Part shown: positions 1 to 9,151 of the stretch, piece by piece
How positions within the stretch are numbered: position 1 is the stretch's first letter
Layout of the letters: each line of letters opens with the position of its first letter
Assembly: GCF_900116005.1 (NCBI RefSeq)
Contig: NZ_FOYI01000003.1
Span: 124,001 to 188,000, forward strand
Direction: 5' to 3'
Source of the DNA: Poseidonocella sedimentorum
GTDB taxonomy: Bacteria; Pseudomonadota; Alphaproteobacteria; Rhodobacterales; Rhodobacteraceae
Length of the DNA: 64,000 nucleotides
Translations under genes and position numbers: made by a program
Notes under the pieces: generated by a model
Database searches by the model: none
Told to the model about the DNA's origin: nothing
The model's input: only the letters and a program-made list of their open reading frames with translations

Positions 1-1
1 T

Positions 2-277
2 GCCGTCAGCGGGGTCGCGACGCCGGGGAAAAAGTGGCCTCTGGTCATCTCGGCCCGGTTCAGCCAGACTCTCTCGGAGAGCCGGTGGAAGTCGCTCAGA
101 TGGCGCTTCTTTCGGCTTCATTTCCAGTACCTTTGCGCTTTCGACCGCCCCGGAATTTACGACTATTTCCAGATCACCGCCGGCCCGTTGACCCTCGCGC
201 AGCGCTTTGAGGGTCACGCGCCCTCGCCATCGAGGATTGAGGCGGCAAGATCCGGATATCGGTCTGTTTCGCAATGA
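2..277 (+). CDS. C-terminal fragment of an unidentified protein
   Basis: An open frame runs from the left edge to a TGA at 275-277 and gives about 91 residues ending in GYRSVSQ. Its stop overlaps the ATG of the P450 gene (ATGA), so the two are very probably translated together. The fragment is rich in Arg, Phe and aromatic residues (a WRFFRLHFQYL stretch), has no obvious membrane segment and no motif I recognise. Only the C-terminus is present, so the function cannot be judged. The tight overlap suggests a job tied to the P450, for example a partner enzyme, but that is inference. Confidence 0.55.
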   Translation, partial: AVSGVATPGKKWPLVISARFSQTLSESRWKSLRWRFFRLHFQYLCAFDRPGIYDYFQITAGPLTLAQRFEGHAPSPSRIEAARSGYRSVSQ

Positions 278-1632
278 GTTTTCAGCCGCCCAAACCCAAA
301 TCTCGCCCGCGGCGATCCAGCCTTTGGTCCTATGCGCAGCGGTTTCGGAGGGACATTCTCTCGGCCCAGCCGGACCATCTGTTCGACGCGCGGATGGCGG
401 AGTTCAAGACGCCGTTCTTCAACTCCTTCCTCATCAACGAGCCGGGGCTGGTTGATGAGGTCTTGCGCGTGCGGCCAGAGGATTTTCCGAAATCGAACCG
501 GATCGGAGAAGGGCTGCGGCCACTGCTTGGAGAGTCGATTTTTCTGACTTCGGGCGAGACATGGGCGCGGCAGCGGCGGATCATCGATCCGGCCTTTGCC
601 GGCGGGCGGTTGCGGGCCAGTTGGCTGGAGATGGTGGCGAGCACTGAGGCGGCGATCCGGCGGCTTCATGGCCACGCCGGTCGCGTGATCGACATCGAAG
701 AAGAAGCCAGTCATGCGACGGCCGATGTGATCTTTCGTGCGCTCTTTTCGATGCCCATCGAAACGTCGCAAGCGCGGGCGGTCTACAGCGCGTTTTGCGC
801 CTACCAACGCACCGCGCCGATTCTGAACCTCGCGGCGCTCATACCCTTGCCGAGATGGGTGCCGCGGATATTTCGATCTGGAACGAAACGTCATGCGCAA
901 GACATTCGGACCTTGCTGCGCGCCATGACGCTGCGCCGGGCGGAGGAGATCGCGGCGGGGACTGCGCCAGACGATCTTGCGACCCGGATCATGACGACGA
1001 AAGACCCCGAGACGGGGAGTTTGTTTTCGCCTGAAGAAATGGTCGATCAGGTCGCGATCTTCTTTCTTGCCGGGCATGAAACCAGCGCCAGCGCTCTGTC
1101 CTGGGCGCTCTATCTGCTCGCCTCTTCACCGGAGTGGCAGGAGAAAGTTGCTGTTGAGGCGCGTGCGGTTGATTGTAAAAACTTCAACAATGCCAAGAGA
1201 TTGACATCCGCAGCTCATGTTTTGCGTGAAACGATGCGGCTCTATCCGCCGGTGCCGATGATGGTGCGGGAAGCTACCGGTCCTGAGCGGTTCCGCGATC
1301 GCGATGTGCCGAAGGGCGCGCAGATTGTTATTAGCCCGTGGCATCTGCATCGTCATCGCAAACTTTGGGATGAGCCCGATGCGTTCCGGCCCGAGCGGTG
1401 GGCCGAGGAGACAACCAAGGCCACTGCGCGCGCGGCGTATCTGCCCTTCTCCACCGGTGCGCGCGTCTGCCCCGGGGCCGGGTTTGCGATGGCTGAAGGC
1501 ATTTTGATGCTGTCGATGATCACCGAAGCGTTCGAGATCGCGCCGGTCAATACGCCCGAGCCGGTTGCGCATCTGACGGTGCGGTCACGCAATGGCATTC
1601 ATCTGCGGCTCACGCCGCGCGCGAAGGCCTGA
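274..1632 (+). CDS. cytochrome P450
   Basis: A haem-thiolate monooxygenase of 452 residues, the normal P450 length. Seen directly: the I-helix oxygen-activating motif AGHETSAS near residue 270, the K-helix ExxR as ETMR near residue 315, and the haem-binding loop FSTGARVCPGAGFA near residue 395, whose Cys ligates the iron. There is no fused reductase or membrane anchor, so it needs external ferredoxin or flavodoxin partners. The start ATG overlaps the stop of the upstream frame. It is convergent with trpE, with only three bases between the two stops. The substrate is unknown; the sequence resembles the CYP4/CYP110-like bacterial group more than the camphor type, which is an impression. Confidence 0.93.
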   Translation: MSFQPPKPKSRPRRSSLWSYAQRFRRDILSAQPDHLFDARMAEFKTPFFNSFLINEPGLVDEVLRVRPEDFPKSNRIGEGLRPLLGESIFLTSGETWARQRRIIDPAFAGGRLRASWLEMVASTEAAIRRLHGHAGRVIDIEEEASHATADVIFRALFSMPIETSQARAVYSAFCAYQRTAPILNLAALIPLPRWVPRIFRSGTKRHAQDIRTLLRAMTLRRAEEIAAGTAPDDLATRIMTTKDPETGSLFSPEEMVDQVAIFFLAGHETSASALSWALYLLASSPEWQEKVAVEARAVDCKNFNNAKRLTSAAHVLRETMRLYPPVPMMVREATGPERFRDRDVPKGAQIVISPWHLHRHRKLWDEPDAFRPERWAEETTKATARAAYLPFSTGARVCPGAGFAMAEGILMLSMITEAFEIAPVNTPEPVAHLTVRSRNGIHLRLTPRAKA

Positions 1633-1635
1633 GGC

Positions 1636-3147
1636 CTAGCTGTTGCCGCGGCCGGTGAAGCGCGCGGCGTCGGCGGCGGCGCGCCGGATGGCGTTGGACT
1701 TGTGCACCGTTTCCATGAACTCGGCTTCGGGATCGCTGTCGTAGACAACGCCGCCGCCGGCCTGGATGTAGAGCCTGTCGTCCTTGATGATGGCGGTCCG
1801 CAGCGCGATGCAGATATCCATATCGCCTCCAGACGAGAAATAGCCGACGCCGCCGCCATAGATCCCGCGCTTTTCGGGCTCCAACTCGTCGATGATCTCC
1901 ATCGCGCGGACCTTGGGTGCGCCAGAGACGGTCCCGGCCGGCAAGCCGGCGAGCAGGGCCGAGAGCGCGTCCTGATCCGCGGCGAGTTCACCGACGACGT
2001 TGGAGACGATGTGCATCACGTGGCTGTAGCGCTCGATGATGAATTTCTCGGTGGGGCGCACCGTGCCGATGCGCGAGACGCGGCCTGTGTCGTTGCGGCC
2101 CAGATCGAGCAGCATGAGATGCTCGGCGAGTTCCTTGCGGTCGGCCAGAAGATCGGCCTCCAGCGCGCGGTCTTCCTCTGGTGTGGCGCCGCGCGGGCGC
2201 GTCCCGGCGATGGGGCGGATCGTCACTTCGCGGTCAAAGACCCGGACGAGAATCTCGGGGCTGGCGCCAACGACCTGGAAGCCGCCGAAATTGAAGTAGA
2301 ACATGAAAGGCGAGGGATTGGTGCGGCGCAACGAACGGTAGAGCGCGAAGGGCGGCAGGGGGAATTCCTGCGTCCAGCGCTGCGAGGGGACGACCTGAAA
2401 GATGTCGCCCGCGCGGATGTAGTCCTTGGCGGTCTCCACCGCGGCCATGTAGCCCTCTTTGGTGAAGTTCGATTGCGGCGGGCCGATCTCGGCGGCGTCG
2501 CCCAGATCGCGGGAGACGGAAGGCGGCGCGCGGTCAAGATCGCGCACCGCGTCCATCACGCGCTCGGCGGCCTGGGCATAGGCCGCGCGCGCGGTGACTC
2601 CATCGCGGACCCAAGCCGGGGCGACCACCGTCACCTCGCCGTTGACGCTGTCCAATACCGCGACGACCGAGGGGCGCATCATCACCGCATCGGGCAGGCC
2701 CAGCGGATCGGGGTTGACGTTGGGCAGGTGTTCCACAAGGCGGATCATGTCATAGCCGAGGTATCCGAAAAGCCCGGCGGAGGCTTGCGGCAGATCATCG
2801 GGCAGGGCGATCCGGCTTTCGGCGATCAGCGCGCGCAGGCTCTCCAGCGGCGATCCATCCTGCTCGGCGAACGCCTCCCGGTCGATCCGCGCCTCGCGGT
2901 TGATGCGGCTCGTCTCGCCGTGGCATTGCCAGATGATGTCGGGCTTCATGCCCACCATCGAGTAGCGGCCGCGGACCTCGCCGCCGGTCACCGATTCCAG
3001 CACGAAACTGTCGCGATCGGCCCCTGCGAGCTTGAGCATCAGCGAGACCGGCGTGTCCAGATCGGCGGCCAGTCGGGCGTAGACCACCTGATTTTCGCCG
3101 GCCTCATAGCCTTTGGCGAAGCTGTCGAAATCGGGTGTGAGCTTCAT
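1636..3147 (-). CDS. trpE: anthranilate synthase component I
   Basis: Chorismate to anthranilate, the first committed step of tryptophan synthesis, working with a glutaminase (TrpG). The 503 residues show the expected motifs: FVLESV near the N-terminus (tryptophan feedback pocket), PIAGTRPRG, LLDLGRNDTGRV and GTVSGAPKVRAMEIIDE in the chorismate-binding half. The start was placed at the ATG giving MKLTPDFDSF; upstream in-frame sequence belongs to the preceding gene in another frame. It starts four bases after the PpiD-like gene stops, so they form one leftward operon. No trpG, trpD or trpC follows, since a convergent P450 is next; the rest of the pathway must lie elsewhere. Confidence 0.96.
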   Translation of the reverse strand: MKLTPDFDSFAKGYEAGENQVVYARLAADLDTPVSLMLKLAGADRDSFVLESVTGGEVRGRYSMVGMKPDIIWQCHGETSRINREARIDREAFAEQDGSPLESLRALIAESRIALPDDLPQASAGLFGYLGYDMIRLVEHLPNVNPDPLGLPDAVMMRPSVVAVLDSVNGEVTVVAPAWVRDGVTARAAYAQAAERVMDAVRDLDRAPPSVSRDLGDAAEIGPPQSNFTKEGYMAAVETAKDYIRAGDIFQVVPSQRWTQEFPLPPFALYRSLRRTNPSPFMFYFNFGGFQVVGASPEILVRVFDREVTIRPIAGTRPRGATPEEDRALEADLLADRKELAEHLMLLDLGRNDTGRVSRIGTVRPTEKFIIERYSHVMHIVSNVVGELAADQDALSALLAGLPAGTVSGAPKVRAMEIIDELEPEKRGIYGGGVGYFSSGGDMDICIALRTAIIKDDRLYIQAGGGVVYDSDPEAEFMETVHKSNAIRRAAADAARFTGRGNS

Positions 3148-3151
3148 GCGG

Positions 3152-4993
3152 TTACCGGAAATTGGCGTGGACGGCGTTGAGCGCCTGTTGGTCGATCTGC
3201 ACCCCGAGGCGGCGTTGCACCGTGTCCATCCAGGTGCCGAAAACTTCGCTTGAGATCGCTTGCGAGGCCTGTTGCGACAGGAGCGTGCTGATCTGGCGCA
3301 GGTCCGGGTCCTCCGGGTCGTGCGGCTCGACCGCATCGAGCCGGGCAATCGCGGCGCGGCCGGCTTCGGCGGTCACGATGATCGCGCCAGGCTCGGCGGC
3401 GAAGAGATCGACCAGAAGGCCGGTCGGCACATCGGGAGCGAAATCGCGGCGGGTTTGGTCCGCGGCGGTCTGGGGGGCGAGGCCGAGATCTTCAAAGCTG
3501 CTGCCGTTTTCAAGCGCGGCGCGCAGGGTTTCGGCCATCTCGAGCAGCCGCGTCTCCGCCTCGGCCAGCTCCCACGCGGCGCGCACCTCATCGGCGACAT
3601 CCTCAAAGGGCGCCTTGGCCGCGGGCACGACCTCGTCGAGGCGCAGGGCGAAAATCCCGCCATCTTCGAGCATCTGGATTTCGGGGTAGTCCTGCTCGGT
3701 CACCGCGCGCGCGGTGGCGCCGAAGGCATCATAGGCGGCGATGCCGGTCGCGAGCCCGTCGTACCAATCGATCTGGCCCTGTTCGAGCCCGCCCTCGGCG
3801 GCGAGATCTTCGAGCGTCGCGCCGGCGGCGAGCTGGTCTTCGAGCTCGGAAATCCGGGCCTCGATCTGGCGGCGGGCGCGGTCCATCGCGAGGTCTTCGC
3901 GCAGGAAGGGCAGGGCGTCCTCGAAGGAGGTCTCGCTCGCCTCGATGATGCCGTTCACGCGGAAGAGCGCGGGGCCGAGGTTTGACGGATGCGGGCCGGT
4001 GACGGCGCCGTCTTCGGCGGCAAAGACCGGATCGCCGGCGGCGGCGAGATCCTCGCGCGTGACATCGCCGAGATCCACATCGGCCAGATCGAGCCCGCGC
4101 GCGGCCACGAGCCCTTCGAAGATCGTCTCGCCGGCGGCGATGCGATCCGCCGCGCTCTCGGCCTCCGCCCCGGTCGCGAAGACGAGGCGCTCGACCAGAC
4201 GCCGTTCGGGCTGGACGAATTCGTCGATCCGCGTCTCGTAGCTGTCGCGCAGCGCGGCCTCATCCAGCTCCACATCGCCCACGATCATCTCCGGCAGGAG
4301 CCAGACATAGGTCAGCCGCTTGCGCTCGGGCAGTTGGAAGGCATCCTCCGCGTCCGCGTAAAAGGCGCGCAGCACCTCCTCATCCGGCTCGGGCAAAGGC
4401 GCGTCGAGCATCGCCGGCTCCAGCCAGGCGAAGGTATAGCTGCGCCGCTCGCCGAGATGGGCAAGGAGCGTGTCGGTGTAGGTCTGGGGGATTTCGATCC
4501 CGGCGGCGATGGCGCTCTGCACCAGCCCGCGCGCGGTCTCCGAGCGCAGGCGCTCTTCGAACTCGGCTTCGGTCATGCCGTTGTTCTGCAAGGCAAACCC
4601 ATAGGCATCGCGGTCGAATCCACCATCGCTGCGGCGGAAGGCGGGGATGGTCAGAAGCTCGTCGCGCACGGTTTCATCGCTGACGGAGAGCCCGAGTTCG
4701 GCGGCCTCGACCTCAAGCGCCTTGGCCGTCACGCTGCGGGCGAGGGCGACGCGGTCGAGCCCCTGGGCCTGGGCGTCCTGAAAGCTCAGGGCCGTCCCGG
4801 TCTGGGATTCCACGCCGCGGATGATCTGGGTCAGATCGCGGCCATAGGCTTCGATCGAGATGGGCTCGCCCCCGACCTTGCCGACCGAGCGCACCGTGCC
4901 CGACAGGCCCGAGGCGCCAAAGCCCATGAGCCCGACGATGAGCAGGCCCAGCAAGATGTAGACCAGATAATTCGAGACCTTACCGGATGCCAT
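3152..4993 (-). CDS. PpiD/SurA-like periplasmic foldase (peptidyl-prolyl isomerase family)
   Basis: A membrane-anchored chaperone of 613 residues. The N-terminus (MASGKVSNYLVYILLGLL...) has one hydrophobic segment at about residues 9-28, then a SurA_N-type helical region with the family-typical YGRDLTQ, RDELLT and FEERLRSE segments, and a parvulin-like central part, as in PpiD. The isomerase core looks degenerate, as in many alphaproteobacterial homologues, so chaperone rather than catalytic action is likely. The start was chosen at the ATG just before the hydrophobic segment; a longer frame upstream lacks family character. It is immediately upstream of trpE in one operon. Confidence 0.9.
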   Translation of the reverse strand: MASGKVSNYLVYILLGLLIVGLMGFGASGLSGTVRSVGKVGGEPISIEAYGRDLTQIIRGVESQTGTALSFQDAQAQGLDRVALARSVTAKALEVEAAELGLSVSDETVRDELLTIPAFRRSDGGFDRDAYGFALQNNGMTEAEFEERLRSETARGLVQSAIAAGIEIPQTYTDTLLAHLGERRSYTFAWLEPAMLDAPLPEPDEEVLRAFYADAEDAFQLPERKRLTYVWLLPEMIVGDVELDEAALRDSYETRIDEFVQPERRLVERLVFATGAEAESAADRIAAGETIFEGLVAARGLDLADVDLGDVTREDLAAAGDPVFAAEDGAVTGPHPSNLGPALFRVNGIIEASETSFEDALPFLREDLAMDRARRQIEARISELEDQLAAGATLEDLAAEGGLEQGQIDWYDGLATGIAAYDAFGATARAVTEQDYPEIQMLEDGGIFALRLDEVVPAAKAPFEDVADEVRAAWELAEAETRLLEMAETLRAALENGSSFEDLGLAPQTAADQTRRDFAPDVPTGLLVDLFAAEPGAIIVTAEAGRAAIARLDAVEPHDPEDPDLRQISTLLSQQASQAISSEVFGTWMDTVQRRLGVQIDQQALNAVHANFR

Positions 4994-5085
4994 GTTGTGC
5001 CCCGCTCCCCTTCGGAATTTTTGTCGTATCTTCCTATGCGCAGGGCCGGGGCAGCGCAAGGCGAGGGATGGGGCTTTCGAGCGCG

Positions 5086-6261
5086 CTAGGGCTGGAAATC
5101 CATCAGCCGCCGGAAGAGCTCGGCGATACCCGCGCGATCCGCATTGGCAAAGGCGATGCGCAACTCGCGCGCGCCGGCCGCGTCACCGTCGGGGCGGAAC
5201 ATCGTGCCGGGCAGGAGCAGAAGGCCCGCATCCGGGACGAGGCGCTGCGCGAGGGCGTCTGAGGGGATGTCGAACGGGTGGCGGACATAGGCGAAATAGG
5301 CGCCGAGGCCGAGCAGGGCCCAGCCGCGTTCGGCGAGGGGCGCGAAGCCCTCGGCGATGGCCGCGCGCCGGTCGAGGATTTCGGCGCGTTCGCCGGCGAG
5401 CCACTGGTCTAGGTTCTCCAGCCCCCAGAGCGCGGCGTGCTGGCCCAGTTGCGGCGCGCAGATCGCGACCGTGTCGAGGAATTTCTCGGCGCCGGCGAGA
5501 AGGTCTTCGGAGGCGGCGAGCGCGCCGGTGCGGTGCCCGGTAAGGCGGTAGGATTTGGAAAAGGAGTAGAGCTGGATCAGCGTCTCGGCCCAGTCGGGTC
5601 GGGCGAAGAGCTGATGCGGCGCGCCCGCGTCGATGTGGAAATCGCGGTAGGTCTCATCGAGGATGAGCTTGATGCCGGTTTCGCGGGCGAGATCGAAGAA
5701 GGCGTCGAGCAGCGCAGCGGGATATTCCACGCCGCCGGGATTGTTGGGGGAGACCAGCGCGATGGCGCGGCTGCGCGGGGTGATCAGCGCGCGCGCGGCT
5801 TCGGGGTTAGGCAGGAGGTCCGGCCCGGTGGGCAGCGGGATGGCGCGCACCCCGGTCATATCGAGCCACATCTTGTGGTTGAAATACCACGGGGTGGGCA
5901 GGAGGATCTCGTCGCCCTCGGTGGTGATCGCGGCGGTGGCGGCGGCGAAGGCCTGGTTGCAGCCGGCAGTGATGGCGATTTGCGCGGCTTTCGGGCCGTG
6001 GCCGTAGCGGCGATGCGTACTCGCGGCGAGGGCTTGGCGGAGTTCGGGCAGGCCGAGGACGGGGCCGTAAAGATGGGTGTCGGGATCGCCCAGAGCATCG
6101 GCCATCGCAGCGCGCAGGGGCGCGGGCGGCGGATCGACGGGCGCGGCCTGGCTCAGGTTCAGGAGCGGCCGGTCAGGCGGGAAGCTCACCCCGTCGAGCC
6201 AGCGGCGGGCGGCCATGACGGGGGGCGGGAAGGTGGCGTCTGTGCGGGAAGTCACGGGCAT
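5086..6261 (-). CDS. class I/II pyridoxal-phosphate aminotransferase
   Basis: A 391-residue fold-type I aminotransferase. Visible features are the substrate segment LNLSQAAPVDPPP at the N-terminus, the cofactor-stacking region ITAGCNQAF, the NNPGG motif (SPNNPGGVEYP) and the PLP lysine in SFSKSYRLTGHRTGAL. The amino donor and acceptor cannot be read from this. It lies about 90 bases downstream of the PpiD gene start on the same strand and is separated from gpt by about 250 bases, so it may be its own unit. An aspartate- or aromatic-type aminotransferase is possible. Confidence 0.9.
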   Translation of the reverse strand: MPVTSRTDATFPPPVMAARRWLDGVSFPPDRPLLNLSQAAPVDPPPAPLRAAMADALGDPDTHLYGPVLGLPELRQALAASTHRRYGHGPKAAQIAITAGCNQAFAAATAAITTEGDEILLPTPWYFNHKMWLDMTGVRAIPLPTGPDLLPNPEAARALITPRSRAIALVSPNNPGGVEYPAALLDAFFDLARETGIKLILDETYRDFHIDAGAPHQLFARPDWAETLIQLYSFSKSYRLTGHRTGALAASEDLLAGAEKFLDTVAICAPQLGQHAALWGLENLDQWLAGERAEILDRRAAIAEGFAPLAERGWALLGLGAYFAYVRHPFDIPSDALAQRLVPDAGLLLLPGTMFRPDGDAAGARELRIAFANADRAGIAELFRRLMDFQP

Positions 6262-6510
6262 CTCGGATCTGGTGTCAAAATGCGCGCCTGCGGCGCAAGT
6301 CTATGCGTTTATTGGCGCTCCGGTCCCACCAAAGCAGCAGCTTCGCAGGGCCTCCATCGCTTCGGCATGGGATGACAGGGGTGCCCGCGCCGCGCAAGGA
6401 AAATAGACCGTATCCCCGCTCTCGCGGGGGCCCTCGGCGATTTGCCTTGCGCGTCCCGGTCCCCCCTGTCCTTTGAGCCTTTGCGCGATGGCGGGCTCCG
6501 AAGCAGCGGC

Positions 6511-7017
6511 TCAGTCCTTGCCGCGATAGGGCTCGACGTATTGCAAGGCCATGTCCCAGGGGAAGAAGATCCAGGTGTCCTGGCTCACCTCGGTGATGAA
6601 GGTTTCGACCATCGGGCGGCCTTTAGGCTTGGCGTAGACCGTGGCGACATGGGCTTTGGGCATCAGCGCGCGGACCACTTCGAGGGTTTTGCCGGTGTCG
6701 ACGAGATCGTCGATGATGAGCACGCCCGTGCCGTCGCCCACCGCGTCCATGTCCGGGGTCTTGATGATCTCGGCGGCGCCTTGGGTCTGGTGGCTGTAGG
6801 ATTTCACGCTGATGGTATCGACGAGGCGGATATCGAGCTCGCGGGCGGCGATCATGGCGGGGGCCATGCCGCCGCGGGTGATGGCGACGACCATCCGCCA
6901 GGCGCCGTCTTCGCCCGGGCCCTGGCCCTGCAGGCGCCAAGCGAGGGCGCGCGCGTCGCGGTGCAGCTGATCCCAGCTGACGTGGAAGCCTTTTTCGTGG
7001 GGAAGGCGGTCGGTCAT
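6511..7017 (-). CDS. gpt: xanthine-guanine phosphoribosyltransferase
   Basis: Purine salvage: transfers phosphoribose from PRPP to xanthine or guanine. The 168 residues contain the PRPP-binding motif [18 protein letters not shown] and the purine-site C-terminal region DTWIFFPWD. The start is the ATG of [11 protein letters not shown]; the length matches the family (about 150-170). It is the last member of a leftward run fabI - LysE - LysE - gpt, with 13 bases separating it from the second exporter. Confidence 0.93.
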   Translation of the reverse strand: MTDRLPHEKGFHVSWDQLHRDARALAWRLQGQGPGEDGAWRMVVAITRGGMAPAMIAARELDIRLVDTISVKSYSHQTQGAAEIIKTPDMDAVGDGTGVLIIDDLVDTGKTLEVVRALMPKAHVATVYAKPKGRPMVETFITEVSQDTWIFFPWDMALQYVEPYRGKD

Positions 7018-7030
7018 CGTGAACTCCGTA

Positions 7031-7642
7031 TCAGGTAAGGGCGACCTTGAGGCCGAAAGCGGCAAGCAGGGTGCCGAGGCTGCGGTCGATCCAGGACTTG
7101 GCGCGGCCGTAGGCGGCGCGGGCGCGGGGCAGGGAGAAGACGCGGGCCACGACGATGTACCACAGGGTTTCGTTGAAAAAGACGATCGCCACAAGGGCGG
7201 CGAGCCAGGGCAGCGACGTGCCGGCGGGGACGAGGCCCACGAAGATCGCGCCGAAGAAGATCGCCGCTTTGGGGTTGGTGATGAAGGTCAGAATACCGAG
7301 GCGCATGGCGGCGAGAGTCCCGCGCGGAGGGCGGGCATCGGCGGCGGGCAGGGGCTTGGGCGCGTGGCGCCACATGGAGACCGCGATGTAGAGCAGGAAG
7401 GCGGCGCCCACGAGTTTGAGCGAGAGGTAGAGCGCGGGGACAAGTTCGAAGAGGAGCGCAAGCCCCGCGAGCGCGGCCGCGGCCCAGACAGCAGCGCCGA
7501 TGCCGAAGCCAAGCGCGAGGGCGGTGGCGGTCGGGAACCCCTCGGCGATGGCGGTGCGGACCGACACGACGAAGGAGGGGCCGGGGCTGATCGCGGCCAG
7601 AAGATGGATGAGCGCCACGGTGGCGAAGGCCGCAAGCGTCAT
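7031..7642 (-). CDS. LysE-family amino acid exporter (second of a tandem pair)
   Basis: An inner-membrane exporter of about 203 residues with five or six hydrophobic segments and the family N-terminal motif [17 protein letters not shown]. LysE/RhtB proteins export amino acids or their derivatives. The ATG at 7642 was chosen because it overlaps the stop of the upstream LysE gene as ATGA; a start five codons earlier is possible. The two tandem copies are clearly homologous but diverged, so they probably differ in substrate. Confidence 0.9.
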   Translation of the reverse strand: MTLAAFATVALIHLLAAISPGPSFVVSVRTAIAEGFPTATALALGFGIGAAVWAAAALAGLALLFELVPALYLSLKLVGAAFLLYIAVSMWRHAPKPLPAADARPPRGTLAAMRLGILTFITNPKAAIFFGAIFVGLVPAGTSLPWLAALVAIVFFNETLWYIVVARVFSLPRARAAYGRAKSWIDRSLGTLLAAFGLKVALT

Positions 7643-8247
7643 GCGCTGCGCTCCCAAAGAAGCCTGAGCCCCAGGGCGCCGAGCACCGTTGCCGCGGCGC
7701 GGTCGAGCCCGGACTTCGCGCGCAGGTAGGCGGCCCGGGCGGGCGGCGTGCTCAGCAGGGCGGCGAAGCCGGTGTAGGCGATGAGCTCGACAGCGAGGTG
7801 GTTGGCGACGATGAGCGATTTCTCCGTCAGGGTTAGCCCCGCCGGGAAGATCACCAGCAGGACCGCGGAGGCGAAGAGCACGGATTTGGGATTGGCGAGG
7901 TTGACCAGAAGCCCGCCGAGGAAGGCCCGTTTGACCGGAGCGGTCTCGGTGTCCAGTGGGGTGGCCGCATCGCGCCAGATACCCCAGGCGAGCCAGAGGA
8001 GATAAACCGCGCCGACAAGTTTCATCACGCCGTAAGCCCAGGGCACCAGTTGGAAGAGGCCGGTGAGGCCCAGCAGCGCGAGCGTTGTCCAGCTGGCGGC
8101 CATGGTCGCCAGGCCGAGGCCCGTGGCGGCACCGGCCCGGAACCCGCCGGAGATCGACATGCGGATGGAGAGCAGCATCGCGGGGCCGGGACTTGCGAGC
8201 GCGGCCAGTAGCGTGAGGTTGAACGCCACCAGATGGGCGAGCTCCAT
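7639..8247 (-). CDS. LysE-family amino acid exporter (first of a tandem pair)
   Basis: A 202-residue multispanning protein with the LysE motif AALASPGPAMLLSIRM at the N-terminus and hydrophobic segments through the length. It lies four bases after fabI and its stop overlaps the next exporter (ATGA), so the pair should be co-translated. The sequence does not show which amino acid is exported. Confidence 0.9.
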   Translation of the reverse strand: MELAHLVAFNLTLLAALASPGPAMLLSIRMSISGGFRAGAATGLGLATMAASWTTLALLGLTGLFQLVPWAYGVMKLVGAVYLLWLAWGIWRDAATPLDTETAPVKRAFLGGLLVNLANPKSVLFASAVLLVIFPAGLTLTEKSLIVANHLAVELIAYTGFAALLSTPPARAAYLRAKSGLDRAAATVLGALGLRLLWERSA

Positions 8248-8251
8248 CGCC

Positions 8252-9058
8252 TCAGTCCTTGGACATGTCGGGCGCGTCGACGGCCTTCATGCCGACCACG
8301 TGGTAGCCCGCGTCGACGTGATGGGTCTCGCCCGTCACGCCGCTGCCCAGATCCGAAAGCAGGTAGAGCGCGGATTTGCCCACGTCTTCGATCGTCACGT
8401 TGCGGCGCAGGGGCGAGTTGTACTCGTTCCACTTCATGATGTAGCGGAAATCGCCGATGCCCGAGGCCGCGAGCGTCTTGATCGGCCCGGCAGAGATCGC
8501 GTTGACGCGGATGCCGTCCTTGCCGAGATCCTCGGCGAGATAGCGCACAGAGGCCTCCAGCGCGGCCTTGGCCACGCCCATGACGTTGTAATGGGGCATG
8601 ACACGCTCGGCGCCGTAGTAGGTCAGGGTCAGGCAGGAGCCGCCCGCGTTCATCATCGCCGTGGCGCGCTTGACGACCGATGTGAAGGAATAGACCGAGA
8701 TGTCCATCGTCATGGTGAAATTGTCGCGCGTGGTGTCCACGTAGCGGCCGCGCAGCTCGGATTTGTCGGAAAAGCCGATGGCGTGGACGACGAAGTCGAG
8801 CGTGCCCCAGCTGTCGCGGAGACTGTCGAAGAGCGCGTCCACGCTCGCCTCATCCGACACGTCGCAGGGCAGGACGATATCGGAGCCGAGTTGCGCCGCG
8901 AGCGGCCCCACGCGTTTCTTCAGCGCCTCACCCTGGTAGGAAAAGGCAAGCTCCGCCCCGGCCTCGGCACAGGCCCGGGCGATCCCCCAGGCGATGGACT
9001 TGTCATTGGCGAGGCCCATGATCAGCCCGCGCTTGCCCTTCATCAACTCGCTCGACAC
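8252..9058 (-). CDS. fabI: enoyl-[acyl-carrier-protein] reductase (NADH), FabI type
   Basis: Last reductive step of fatty acid elongation. It is a short-chain dehydrogenase-fold enzyme of 268 residues with the FabI signature: GLANDKSIAWGIA nucleotide loop, and catalytic YYGAERVMPHYNVMGVAK, whose two Tyr and Lys match the Y146/Y156/K163 arrangement of the E. coli enzyme. The start is taken as GTG at 9058 (MSSELMKGKRGL), because GAGGAG lies nine bases upstream and family members begin this way. The longer ATG start at 9082 would place that ribosome-binding site inside the gene. It is divergent from pdxH. Confidence 0.94.
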   Translation of the reverse strand: MSSELMKGKRGLIMGLANDKSIAWGIARACAEAGAELAFSYQGEALKKRVGPLAAQLGSDIVLPCDVSDEASVDALFDSLRDSWGTLDFVVHAIGFSDKSELRGRYVDTTRDNFTMTMDISVYSFTSVVKRATAMMNAGGSCLTLTYYGAERVMPHYNVMGVAKAALEASVRYLAEDLGKDGIRVNAISAGPIKTLAASGIGDFRYIMKWNEYNSPLRRNVTIEDVGKSALYLLSDLGSGVTGETHHVDAGYHVVGMKAVDAPDMSKD

Positions 9059-9151
9059 GGCCCGCATCTCCTCGTAAGTCATTTGCTCTGATCGGTTTAG
9101 GCGATTGGTTTGGGGGCATCAAGTCTCGCCCCTGCGGGGAGGGCAGGAAAT

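Noticed and set aside
1702-3180. A forward frame of 492 codons opposite trpE
   Set aside because: Antisense shadow of trpE.
6414-6429. CCCCGC-TCTC-GCGGGG hairpin in the gap between gpt and the aminotransferase
   Set aside because: Only six pairs and no T run on either strand; likely chance in GC-rich DNA.
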